From NCBI GenBank assembly GCA_003224055.1, contig QHYE01000043.1, forward strand, positions 18,872 to 82,871: a stretch of DNA of 64,000 nt, given 5' to 3'. Positions 8,624 to 16,946 of the stretch are shown piece by piece. The notes under the pieces were generated by a model. The model was not told the origin of the DNA. It saw only the letters and a list, made by a program, of their open reading frames with translations, and did no database searches. The position numbers were made by a program, and so were the translations under genes. Every line of letters starts with the position of its first letter. The first letter of the stretch is position 1. This stretch comes from Acidobacteriota bacterium. Lineage in GTDB: Bacteria; Acidobacteriota; Terriglobia; Acidiferrales; UBA7541.

Positions 8624-8998
8624 ATGCCGAACCAATACCTCCCGGTACTGATTTATGCGGCACTGGTGATCGCGTTTCCTGCAGTGACGCTCATTGCGGC
8701 AAAGCTCATTCGCCCCACGTCCACGAACGTCGGCGCAAAACTGAAGCCTTATGAATGCGGGATCCCGCCTGAAGGAGACGCGCGACGGCGGTACTCGGTG
8801 CGGTTTTATATCATTGCCATGATGTTCGTCATTTTTGACGTGGAGACCATGTTCCTGATCCCCTGGGCGATTTTGTACAAGGGGTGGGTGGCGGCGCATA
8901 TGGGGCTCTTTGCGCTGACATCGATGCTAGTATTCCTGGGGATCTTGCTCGTCGGATACTTGTGGCTGTACAAGAAGGGCGCGTTGGAATGGGCCTAG
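8624..8998 (+). CDS. nuoA: Complex I subunit NuoA, copy 1
   Basis: Membrane subunit of NADH:quinone oxidoreductase, 124 residues with three transmembrane helices. The conserved helix 1-2 loop KPYECGIPPEGDARRRYSVRFYIIAMMFVIFDVETMFLIPWA contains the Cys and the FDVE acidic motif that interacts with the quinone-site region. It is the first gene of the + strand operon. The next gene is nuoC, not nuoB: the 166 bases between them hold no open frame that could encode NuoB. A paralogue is at 33466-33837. Confidence 0.95.
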   Translation: MPNQYLPVLIYAALVIAFPAVTLIAAKLIRPTSTNVGAKLKPYECGIPPEGDARRRYSVRFYIIAMMFVIFDVETMFLIPWAILYKGWVAAHMGLFALTSMLVFLGILLVGYLWLYKKGALEWA

Positions 8999-9164
8999 CC
9001 GAATCGAGGAGTGAGCTTTCCGGCACGGCTATTTCCGCAAAGTGCTTCTGATTGACGAGGTTGGCGGCGTGTGTTAGAAACGCGGCGTTCCGTCTCTTGA
9101 CAGCTCCGCCGTTGTAGATTGTGAATGCGGAGCCGAACCTTGTATTTAGCAACATCCGGGGTCC

Positions 9165-9839
9165 ATGGCTGACGAGCCGAAGGAACCACAACCACCCTCA
9201 GTGCCCACGGGCGAGCAGCCCGCGAGCAAGCCATCTCCCGTCTCAACTCCCGCTGCAAAGCCCGCGGACGCAGGCGTGCCGGCTACTCCTGCAAAACTGG
9301 CCGCGCCACCGGCTCCTCCCAAGCCTCCCGTGGTGCTGCAGACTCCACTAAATAATGAAATAGTGGCGCGGTATCGGGCCAAATTTGGCGCGGCGATCGT
9401 GGATGCCATCGAGGACCGCAAGCAGGCGATTCTTGTCGTGGAGAGCGGGCGGCTGGCAGAGATCGCGCTATACACGCGCGACGAAGAGAAATTTGAAATG
9501 CTGTCGGACCTGACGGCCGTGGATTGGCCGAAACGGGAAAAACGATTTGATGTGGTGCTCAATCTCTATTCGTTTGCGAAAAACGAGCGGCTGCGGCTGA
9601 AGGCGCAGGCTGCTGAAGGGGAAGAAGTCCCGAGTGTCGTGGGAGTCTGGGTTGCGGCAAATTGGCTGGAGCGGGAAGCGTTTGACATGTTTGGGATCAT
9701 TTTCTCCGGCCATCCGGACCTGAAGCGGATTCTGCTGCCGGACGAGTGGCAAGGCTATCCGCTGCGGAAGGACTACGACATCCTTCAGCAGGACACGGCG
9801 TGGGTGCGGGAAAATCTTGGAATCGAAAGCGGGCAGTGA
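9165..9839 (+). CDS. nuoC: Complex I subunit NuoC, copy 1, with Pro/Ala-rich N-terminal extension
   Basis: Peripheral-arm subunit (30 kDa family), 224 residues. The conserved domain runs from about residue 65 to 215 and includes [21 protein letters not shown], the signature [39 protein letters not shown], and a C-terminal tail. The first 60 or so residues are almost all Pro, Ala, Lys, Ser and Thr ([13 protein letters not shown]...[13 protein letters not shown]), an apparently disordered extension absent from copy 2 (174 residues). The frame continues open past the TGA stop into nuoD (see findings). Confidence 0.93.
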   Translation: MADEPKEPQPPSVPTGEQPASKPSPVSTPAAKPADAGVPATPAKLAAPPAPPKPPVVLQTPLNNEIVARYRAKFGAAIVDAIEDRKQAILVVESGRLAEIALYTRDEEKFEMLSDLTAVDWPKREKRFDVVLNLYSFAKNERLRLKAQAAEGEEVPSVVGVWVAANWLEREAFDMFGIIFSGHPDLKRILLPDEWQGYPLRKDYDILQQDTAWVRENLGIESGQ

Positions 9840-9932
9840 GATGGGCCTGGCTGTGAAAAGGACACGACGCTGACTATCGAAGCCACAAACGACCGCAAGA
9901 CGCTGCTGGGGGCGGAAGAGCTGGTCATTAAT

Positions 9933-11000
9933 ATGGGCCCGCAGCATCCGTCGACCCACGGCGTGTTGCGCGTGAAGCTGAAGCTCGATGGCGAGCGAGT
10001 CATCGGGTCGGAGTGTGTGATCGGGTATCTGCACCGCGGCGTGGAAAAAATCGCGGAGAACCGCACGTATCAACAGTTCGCGCCATACGTGGACCGCATG
10101 GACTACGTGGCGGCGGTCAGCAACGGTCTGGGATATTGCGAGGCGATCGAAAAACTATTGGTGGCGGAAGCGCCGCCGCGGGCTCGCGTGATTCGAACGA
10201 TTCTCACGGAGCTCCAGCGGATCGCCAGCCACCTGCTCTGGCTGGGGACCCATGCGCTGGACATCGGTGCGCTGACGCCGCTCTTTTACTGCTTCCGCGA
10301 GCGGGAAGAAATTTTGAAAATCCTGGAAAAGTATTGCGGGGCGCGCCTGACCACGCACGCGTTTCGAATCGGCGGGTTGCAATACGAAGCCTATGATACG
10401 TTTGAAAAAGATGTGGAGCGGTTCTGCAAGGATTTCGAATCGCGCATCGTGGAATACGAAACGCTGCTGACAAACAACCGCATCTGGATCGGGCGCACGA
10501 AAGGCGTGGGGATCCTGACGGCCGAAGATGCCATCGCGTATGGCGTGACCGGGCCGGTGCTGCGGGCCAGCGGCGTGAAGTGGGACATTCGCAAAGCCAT
10601 GCCCTACGCGGCTTACGACCAGTACAAGTTTGAAATTCCCGTGGGCACGACGGGGGATACGTATGACCGTTACCTGGTGCGCATGGAAGAGATGCGGCAG
10701 TCGCGACTGATCTGTTTGCAGGCAATTGAGAATATTCCGCCGGGGCCGATTATGGCGAAAGTGGGTAAGGTGTTGAAGCCGCCGCCAGGCGAGGTCTATC
10801 ACGCGATCGAAGCACCGAAGGGGGAACTGGGATATTACGTGGTGAGCGACGGAACGGTGCAGCCGTATCGCGTGCGGATTCGCCCGCCGTCATTCATTAA
10901 TTTGCAAGCGTTTGACCGCATGGTGCGGGGACATCTGGTGGCGGACGTAGTGGCAATTATCGGAACGATTGACATCGTGCTCGGGGAAGTGGACCGCTGA
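9933..11000 (+). CDS. nuoD: Complex I subunit NuoD, copy 1 (start uncertain)
   Basis: The 49 kDa subunit that forms the quinone-reduction cavity. From ATG 9933 it begins abruptly at [10 protein letters not shown], the quinone-site loop with the catalytic His, followed by [28 protein letters not shown] with the quinone-site Tyr, and ends [14 protein letters not shown] as usual. The normal first beta strand (EELVIN) is encoded upstream, in the same frame, but there is no ATG, GTG or TTG between the nuoC stop and 9933. CTG 9870, with AGGA seven bases before it, would give a normal N-terminus of about 21 more residues. The stop overlaps nuoH (TGATG). Confidence 0.93.
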   Translation: MGPQHPSTHGVLRVKLKLDGERVIGSECVIGYLHRGVEKIAENRTYQQFAPYVDRMDYVAAVSNGLGYCEAIEKLLVAEAPPRARVIRTILTELQRIASHLLWLGTHALDIGALTPLFYCFREREEILKILEKYCGARLTTHAFRIGGLQYEAYDTFEKDVERFCKDFESRIVEYETLLTNNRIWIGRTKGVGILTAEDAIAYGVTGPVLRASGVKWDIRKAMPYAAYDQYKFEIPVGTTGDTYDRYLVRMEEMRQSRLICLQAIENIPPGPIMAKVGKVLKPPPGEVYHAIEAPKGELGYYVVSDGTVQPYRVRIRPPSFINLQAFDRMVRGHLVADVVAIIGTIDIVLGEVDR

Positions 11001-12373
11001 TGCAGGCCGCGACCCAAGCGACGCTGGATTTCTTGAAGCTCTACTGGGCGCCGTTGCTCTGTGGAGTGGTGATTGTTGCGGTCCTGCCGTTGATCGTCGG
11101 CTACATCGTATTGGTCGAGCGCAAATTGATGGCGGACATGCAGGCGCGGCTGGGGCCGATGCGCGTGGGGCCACACGGATTGCTGCAGCCCATCGCGGAC
11201 GCGGTGAAGCTGCTCATCAAGGAAGACATTATTCCGGATGACGCGGACAAACTGGTGTTCTGGCTGGCGCCGGTGTTCTCTGTGGGGGCGGCGCTGCTCG
11301 CGATAGCTGGCCTGGCCTTCGGCCCGGCGTTTCAAATTGCGCAGGATCTCAACATTGGGATTTTGTTTGTCGTGGGCATCAGCGCGCTCGGTATTTTCGG
11401 GATTGTGCTGGGTGGCTGGGCTTCGAACAGCCATTACTCGCTGATGGGGGCGCTGCGAAGTTCGGCGCAGTTGGTGAGTTATGAGACAGCAGCCGGGATG
11501 GCGTTGGTGTGTGGTTTGCTGTTTGCAGGGACGCTGAATATCAAGTCGATTGTGGCCGCGCAAGGGACGCAGGGCGTGTGGTTTGGCTTCCTCGCGCCGG
11601 TGGCGTTCTTCACGTATCTGGTGGCTTCGATTGCCGAAACCAATCGCGCGCCGTTTGACTTGCCGGAGGCGGAGTCCGAACTCGTGGCCGGTTATATGAC
11701 GGAGTTCAGTGGATTTCGCTGGTCGCTTTATTTTCTGGCGGAATACACGAACATGATCGTGGTGGCTTCGGTAGCGACGACCTTGTTTTTGGGCGGATGG
11801 CTGCGGCCGTTTGCGAATGTTCGCTGGCTGAATTTTCTGGATTATCTCCCACCGCTGCTGATGATGGGAATCGCGGGCTATTGCGTTTTGCGAATGCCAA
11901 AGCAGCCGACGCGCGTGCAGCAGATGTTCATGCTGGCTGTGGCCGGCTTGTGTTTGGTTGTGGCGATGGTGCTGGCCGCGCCGGTGCTGCTGCCGTTCGT
12001 GAAACCGTCGTTAAAGGAGGCGGTAGCTCCTTTTTATGCAGGAATTCACGGGGGATTCTGGTTCATCTTCAAAGTGAGTGCATACCTTTATTTCTTCATG
12101 TGGCTGCGTTTTACGATACCGCGCTACCGCTTCGATCAACTGATGCGGCTGGGATGGCATTTCCTGATTCCGCTATCCATCATTAACGTCCTCGTGGTTG
12201 GCGTGGCGTTGATTGTCGGCAGCTACTTTAATCTACAGGGCTGGGCGCTGCTGCTGGCGACGACGCCGGCGGCGATCGTTGCTCTGGTGGCGGCGCTCGC
12301 GATCTTGTCGATCGATCAAAAAAAACAGGCGCGGCAGGCAGGAACCGCGGCCACGGATTTTTATGCTGGATAA
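11000..12373 (+). CDS. nuoH: Complex I subunit NuoH, copy 1, long form
   Basis: Membrane anchor of the peripheral arm lining the quinone chamber. 457 residues, against about 325 in E. coli; the extra length is additional hydrophobic segments at the C-terminus. Conserved parts are ERKLMADMQARLGPMRVGPHGLLQPIADAVKLLIKED, LGGWASNSHYSLMGALRSSAQLVSYE and the SIAETNRAPFDLPEAESELVAGYMTEFSG loop with the acidic residues of the quinone and proton path. In most nuo operons nuoI follows nuoH; here nuoJ starts 11 bases before the nuoH stop, leaving no room for it. Confidence 0.95.
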   Translation: MQAATQATLDFLKLYWAPLLCGVVIVAVLPLIVGYIVLVERKLMADMQARLGPMRVGPHGLLQPIADAVKLLIKEDIIPDDADKLVFWLAPVFSVGAALLAIAGLAFGPAFQIAQDLNIGILFVVGISALGIFGIVLGGWASNSHYSLMGALRSSAQLVSYETAAGMALVCGLLFAGTLNIKSIVAAQGTQGVWFGFLAPVAFFTYLVASIAETNRAPFDLPEAESELVAGYMTEFSGFRWSLYFLAEYTNMIVVASVATTLFLGGWLRPFANVRWLNFLDYLPPLLMMGIAGYCVLRMPKQPTRVQQMFMLAVAGLCLVVAMVLAAPVLLPFVKPSLKEAVAPFYAGIHGGFWFIFKVSAYLYFFMWLRFTIPRYRFDQLMRLGWHFLIPLSIINVLVVGVALIVGSYFNLQGWALLLATTPAAIVALVAALAILSIDQKKQARQAGTAATDFYAG

Positions 12374-12881
12374 AGTCATATTTTATTTTTTCGCCGGGAT
12401 CGCGGTGGGCAGCGCGGCGCTCATGGTGACGCGGCGCAACGCCGTGCACAGCGCGATCTTTTTAATCGCGACGCTACTGGCGACGGCGGGAATCTTTCTC
12501 CAGTTACGCGCGGAATTCATTTTCATCGTGCAAATTATTCTGTACGTCGGCGGGATCATGGTGCTGTTTATTTTTGTGATCATGCTGGTCAACCTGGATG
12601 TGGCTCTGCTCCAGATCAAATTCGCGCGGCAGAAGTGGGTAGCGCTAGTCGTGACGCTGGCACTGACAGCACAAGTTGGGTTGTTGTTCTGGACCACGGG
12701 GAAAATGCCCGGCCAGGGATTTCCTATTTTGACGGCGGCACCGGTCAATCGATTGCCGCCAAATGCCGAAGCGGTGGCCAAGAGTTTGTTCAGCTCGTAC
12801 CTGCTGCCGTTTGAGATTGCTTCGGTGTTGTTGCTGGTGGCGATGATTGGCGCGGTCGTGATGGCAAAGAAGAGGACCTGA
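12363..12881 (+). CDS. nuoJ: Complex I subunit NuoJ, copy 1
   Basis: Membrane subunit of the proton-conducting arm, about five transmembrane helices, 172 residues. ATG 12363 (MLDKVIFYFFAG) is chosen because the open frame upstream is an artefact overlapping nuoH. Conserved helix 3 region: FIFIVQIILYVGGIMVLFIFVIMLVNLD, where the pi-bulge Tyr-Val-Gly-Gly-Ile motif is recognisable. It overlaps nuoH by 11 bases and is followed after 7 bases by nuoK. Confidence 0.93.
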   Translation: MLDKVIFYFFAGIAVGSAALMVTRRNAVHSAIFLIATLLATAGIFLQLRAEFIFIVQIILYVGGIMVLFIFVIMLVNLDVALLQIKFARQKWVALVVTLALTAQVGLLFWTTGKMPGQGFPILTAAPVNRLPPNAEAVAKSLFSSYLLPFEIASVLLLVAMIGAVVMAKKRT

Positions 12882-12888
12882 GGAGCGG

Positions 12889-13191
12889 ATGCTTCCGATT
12901 GGACACTATTTATTTTTGAGCATGGCGCTGTTCCTTCTCGGCGTGATCGGCGTGATTACGAGGCGCAATGTGATCGTCGTGCTGATGTCCATCGAACTGA
13001 TTCTGAATGCGGTGAACATCAATCTGGTGGCGTTTTCACGGTTGTACGGTGACGTGGCGGGGCAGGTCTTCGCACTTTTCATCATTGCGGATGCTGCGGC
13101 GGAGGCAGCGGTCGGATTAGGCATCATTATCGCGTTTTTCCGGAACCGCGAGACGGTTTTGGCTGACGAAATGGACTTGCTGAAGTGGTAG
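12889..13191 (+). CDS. nuoK: Complex I subunit NuoK, copy 1
   Basis: Three-helix membrane subunit of the proton path, 100 residues. Helix 2 carries the buried glutamate in VLMSIELILNAVNINLVAF, and a second acidic position is in ADAAAEAAVGLGIIIAFFR; both are the hallmark carboxylates of NuoK. GAGGAG lies five bases before ATG 12889. It belongs to the + strand nuo operon between nuoJ and nuoL. Confidence 0.95.
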   Translation: MLPIGHYLFLSMALFLLGVIGVITRRNVIVVLMSIELILNAVNINLVAFSRLYGDVAGQVFALFIIADAAAEAAVGLGIIIAFFRNRETVLADEMDLLKW

Positions 13192-13228
13192 GGCCGCGCT
13201 ACGAAATGAGAGAAAGAACAAAACTCAG

Positions 13229-15352
13229 ATGAATCCCACAGGCTACTTTCTCGATCACCTGTGGCTGATTCCCCTGTTTCCGCTGGCCACCGCGGCGCTG
13301 ATGCTCTTTTTCGGCAAGCGGCTCCCAAAAATCGGAGTCAGTGTTCTGTGCGTTGGCAGCGTCGGACTGTCTTTTATCTACGGTGTGGGCGCGGTTTCGC
13401 AATTACTCGCGGCCGATCCAGAGCGTCGCGTGGCGCAGCAAATCCTGTTCGAATGGCTGACGCCCGGCGCGATGCAGATAAGCGGCGGGCATCTCGTGCG
13501 GTTTGTGGCGGACTGGGGATTCCTGCTGGATCCGTTGTCAGCGGTGATGGTTTTGGTGGTTACCGGCGTCGGCTTCCTGATTCACGTGTATTCCGTTGGA
13601 TACATGGGGCACGAAGGCGGCTACTACCGTTTCTTCGGCTACATGAATCTGTTTATGTTCGCGATGCTGACTCTGGTGCTGGCAAACAACCTGCTGCTCA
13701 TGTTTGTCGGCTGGGAAGGCGTCGGCCTGTGCAGCTATTTGCTGATCGGATTTTATTTCCTGAAGAAATCGGCCTCCGATGCGGGGAAAAAAGCGTTCAT
13801 CGTGAATCGGATCGGCGACGCAGGATTTTTGCTGGGACTGTTGCTGACGGCAGTGACTCTGGGCACGATTCGCTTCACGGCGGCGGGTTTGCCGGAGTCG
13901 GCGGGGTATTCAGGAATATTGCAGTCGCTGGAGTCGGCGGTGCATGCGGGGACGCTTGCTTATGGCGCTCCTGTGCTCACAGCAATTGCATTGCTGCTCT
14001 TCGTGGGTGCGGCTGGAAAGTCGGCGCAGATTCCGCTCTACGTCTGGCTACCGGACGCGATGGAGGGACCGACGCCGGTGAGTGCGCTGATCCATGCCGC
14101 GACGATGGTGACCGCCGGCGTTTACATGGTGGTTCGCATGAGCGCCGTGTATCAGCTCGCGCCATTCGCCTTGGACGTTGTTGCCGTGATCGGGGCCGTG
14201 ACGGCGGTGTTTGCGGCGTCGATGGCGCTGGTGCAGAACGACATCAAGAAAATCCTGGCGTATTCGACCATCAGCCAGCTTGGCTACATGTTCCTGGCGC
14301 TGGGCGTGGGCGCGTTTGCGGCGGGCATTTTTCACTTGATGACCCATGCTTTCTTCAAGGCTCTGCTGTTTCTCGGCGCTGGCAGCGTCATTCACGCGAT
14401 GTCCGGGGAACAGGATCTGCGGAAGATGGGCGGTTTGTGGAACAAGATCCCAACCACTGCGAGGACATTCTTAATTGCAACGCTGGCGATCTCGGGAGTC
14501 TTTCCCTTTGCGGGATTTTTCAGCAAGGATGAAATCCTCGGGCGCGCCATTGATCGTTATTTTTTCTTGTGGCTGATTGGGTTTATCACCGCGGGGATGA
14601 CAGCGTTCTATATGTTCCGGCTGTTCTTCCTGGCATTTTCCGGATACTCGCGGGCCGATGAACATGCTGAAAAGCATGTTCACGAATCGCCCCCATCGAT
14701 GACCGTCCCGCTGATGATTCTGGCGGGACTCTCGATCGTTGGTGGGTGGATCGGCTGGCCGGGCTCCTTGGGGGGAGAGAACCGCTTCGAAAGGTTTCTC
14801 GAACCTGTCCTGGCTGGCGCCGTAACGGAGACGGGAGCGGTAAAGTTCGCGCATCACGGATTGGCCAAGGAATATTTCTTGATGGTGCTGTCTCTGGCGA
14901 TTGCCGGCGCGGGTATCTGGCTGGCCTATCAATTCTATCGAACCAAGCGCATCGCACCGGAGCTGGTCGCCGCGAAATGGCCGCGCGTTTACGACCTGCT
15001 TCTCTATAAATATTATGTGGACGAGCTTTACGATAAGTTGGTCGTGAATCGCGTCAAGGATTTGGGGACGTGGCTCGGTGTTTTCGATGCGAAAGTGATC
15101 GATGGCCTCGGCGTGGACGGGACAGGCTGGCTGATGCGCTACGCATCGAAGATTTCGATGTGGTGGGACAAGTGGGTGATCGACGGGCTGCTGAATCTCG
15201 TCGCGAAGTTGACGCAGCTTTTCAGTTATCCGGTCCGGCTTTTGCAAACCGGAAAGTTTTCCAACTACGCGATGCTGATTCTGGTCGGATTGGCGGTTCT
15301 GCTGGCGTATTACGGGCGCCATATGCATACGCTGCTGCGCGCGGTGCACTGA
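13229..15352 (+). CDS. nuoL: Complex I antiporter-like subunit NuoL, copy 1
   Basis: Distal proton-pumping subunit with the long lateral helix, 707 residues. Antiporter-type features include GYMGHEGGYYRFFGYMNLFMF, the TM5 glutamate region in LLMFVGWEGVGLCSYLLIGFYF, the TM7-8 lysine region AGKSAQIPLYVWLPDAMEGPTPVSALIHAATMVTAGVYM, and NDIKKILAYSTISQLGYMFLALG. The C-terminal 150 residues form the transverse helix and last transmembrane segment. It is 47 residues longer than copy 2 at 23645-25627, with which it shares long near-identical stretches. Confidence 0.95.
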   Translation: MNPTGYFLDHLWLIPLFPLATAALMLFFGKRLPKIGVSVLCVGSVGLSFIYGVGAVSQLLAADPERRVAQQILFEWLTPGAMQISGGHLVRFVADWGFLLDPLSAVMVLVVTGVGFLIHVYSVGYMGHEGGYYRFFGYMNLFMFAMLTLVLANNLLLMFVGWEGVGLCSYLLIGFYFLKKSASDAGKKAFIVNRIGDAGFLLGLLLTAVTLGTIRFTAAGLPESAGYSGILQSLESAVHAGTLAYGAPVLTAIALLLFVGAAGKSAQIPLYVWLPDAMEGPTPVSALIHAATMVTAGVYMVVRMSAVYQLAPFALDVVAVIGAVTAVFAASMALVQNDIKKILAYSTISQLGYMFLALGVGAFAAGIFHLMTHAFFKALLFLGAGSVIHAMSGEQDLRKMGGLWNKIPTTARTFLIATLAISGVFPFAGFFSKDEILGRAIDRYFFLWLIGFITAGMTAFYMFRLFFLAFSGYSRADEHAEKHVHESPPSMTVPLMILAGLSIVGGWIGWPGSLGGENRFERFLEPVLAGAVTETGAVKFAHHGLAKEYFLMVLSLAIAGAGIWLAYQFYRTKRIAPELVAAKWPRVYDLLLYKYYVDELYDKLVVNRVKDLGTWLGVFDAKVIDGLGVDGTGWLMRYASKISMWWDKWVIDGLLNLVAKLTQLFSYPVRLLQTGKFSNYAMLILVGLAVLLAYYGRHMHTLLRAVH

Positions 15353-15362
15353 GAGGCGAAGA

Positions 15363-16937
15363 ATGGACTTTTTTGCACATCATCTCTTGAGCGTGATTTT
15401 ATACACGCCGCTCGTGGGAGCGCTGCTTTTGCTCTTCGTGCCGCGCGAGAGCGAAGGCGCGCATCGCGTCGTCGGCAATCTCTTCGGCGTACTCGGCTTT
15501 CTCGTTTCGCTTCCGCTGTTGCGGTGGTTCAAGCCGGGCTGGAGCGGCTTCGCATTCGAAGAAAACACGGCGTGGATTCCTTCCATTGGCGCGAGGTATC
15601 ACCTCGGCGTTGACGGCATCAGCCTTTTGCTGGTCATGCTCACAACGTTTCTGGGGATGATCGCGATACTTTCTTCGTGGAGCGCGATCAAGCAGCGCCA
15701 GAAGGAATACTACATCCTGCTGCTGTTGCTTCAGACGGGCATGATCGGCGTTTTCGTCTCGCTCGATTTCTTCCTTTTTTATGTTTTCTGGGAAGTGATG
15801 CTTGTTCCGATGTATTTCCTGATTGGCGTGTGGGGCAGCGACCGGCGCCTTTACGCAGCGATCAAGTTCTTCCTGTATACGCTGGCCGGGTCCGTGGTGA
15901 TGCTCCTGGCGATTCTGGCGCTCTATTTCTATGCACCGGCGGCGGATGGAACGCGCACGTTTGACGTTCCCACTCTGCTGGCTGCCGCGCAGACATTTTC
16001 TGATCCATTGAAAGTGTGGCTCTTCTGGGGATTCTTTTTCGCGTTTGCCATCAAGGTCCCGATGTTTCCGTTCCACACCTGGCTCCCGGACGCACATACG
16101 GAAGCACCCACGGCCGGCTCCGTCATTCTGGCCGGCGTTCTCTTGAAGATGGGCACGTACGGCTTCATCCGTTTTTCGCTGCCGCTACTGCCAGCCGATG
16201 CGGCGATGCGCGCCAAGATCATCCACATCGTGATCGTCCTCTCTCTGATCGGAATCATATACGGCGCAATTGTCTCCCTGATGCAGAAAGACATGAAGCG
16301 CCTGATCGCCTACAGCTCCGTCAGCCATCTCGGCTTCTGCACGCTGGGAATTTTTGCGCTCAACCCAAACGGCCTCGCCGGCAGCGTGCTGCAACAGATC
16401 AATCACGGAATTTCCACCGGCGCGCTGTTCTTGATCGTCGGTGTGCTGTACGAACGGCGGCACACGCGGCTGATTTCCGAGTTCGGCGGGCTGGCGACGC
16501 CCATGCCGAATTTCGCAGCAATCTACCTCATCATCAGCCTCAGTTCGCTCGGGATGCCGCTGCTGAACGGCTTCATCGGAGAGTTCACGATTCTGCAGGG
16601 TGCGTTTCAGGTCAGCAAAGCGTGGGCCGCGTGGGGCTCGCTCGGCGTCGTGCTGGGCGCGGCGTACTTGCTGTGGCTGTACCAGCGCGTGATGTTCGGC
16701 CCGGTGACGCAATTTGCCAATGAAGAGTTGCCGGACTTGAACTTGCGCGAGTACGCCACGCTCGTGCCGCTGGTGATTTTGGCATTCTGGATCGGCATCT
16801 ATCCGAAGCCGTTTTTCGCGTACATCGAAAGGCCCGTGCAGAGGATCGTCGAGCAAGTGAATCCTAGATTTTACCAGGCAGAACGTACGCAAGCGCCCAC
16901 GGCGGAAATTCCCGCCGTCGCCGCTGAAACAAAATAG
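15363..16937 (+). CDS. nuoM: Complex I antiporter-like subunit NuoM, copy 1
   Basis: Proton-pumping membrane subunit, 524 residues, about 14 transmembrane helices. Typical motifs: YHLGVDGISLLLVMLTTFLG, FFLFYVFWEVMLVPMYFLIGVWG with the TM5 Glu, KVPMFPFHTWLPDAHTEAPTAGSVILAGVLLKMGTYGF with the channel Lys, and MQKDMKRLIAYSSVSHLGF. The Shine-Dalgarno region GAGAGGCGAAG precedes ATG 15363. The final 30 residues are a polar Gln/Ala/Pro-rich tail. Nine bases separate it from nuoN. Confidence 0.95.
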   Translation: MDFFAHHLLSVILYTPLVGALLLLFVPRESEGAHRVVGNLFGVLGFLVSLPLLRWFKPGWSGFAFEENTAWIPSIGARYHLGVDGISLLLVMLTTFLGMIAILSSWSAIKQRQKEYYILLLLLQTGMIGVFVSLDFFLFYVFWEVMLVPMYFLIGVWGSDRRLYAAIKFFLYTLAGSVVMLLAILALYFYAPAADGTRTFDVPTLLAAAQTFSDPLKVWLFWGFFFAFAIKVPMFPFHTWLPDAHTEAPTAGSVILAGVLLKMGTYGFIRFSLPLLPADAAMRAKIIHIVIVLSLIGIIYGAIVSLMQKDMKRLIAYSSVSHLGFCTLGIFALNPNGLAGSVLQQINHGISTGALFLIVGVLYERRHTRLISEFGGLATPMPNFAAIYLIISLSSLGMPLLNGFIGEFTILQGAFQVSKAWAAWGSLGVVLGAAYLLWLYQRVMFGPVTQFANEELPDLNLREYATLVPLVILAFWIGIYPKPFFAYIERPVQRIVEQVNPRFYQAERTQAPTAEIPAVAAETK

Positions 16938-16946
16938 CCCAACGGC

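Noticed and set aside
8999..9164. Possible hidden nuoB or small gene between nuoA and nuoC of operon 1
   Set aside because: Only 166 bases; no frame has the CC, C and CP cysteine pattern of NuoB. A TTGACA at 9097 lacks a good -10, so no internal promoter is claimed.
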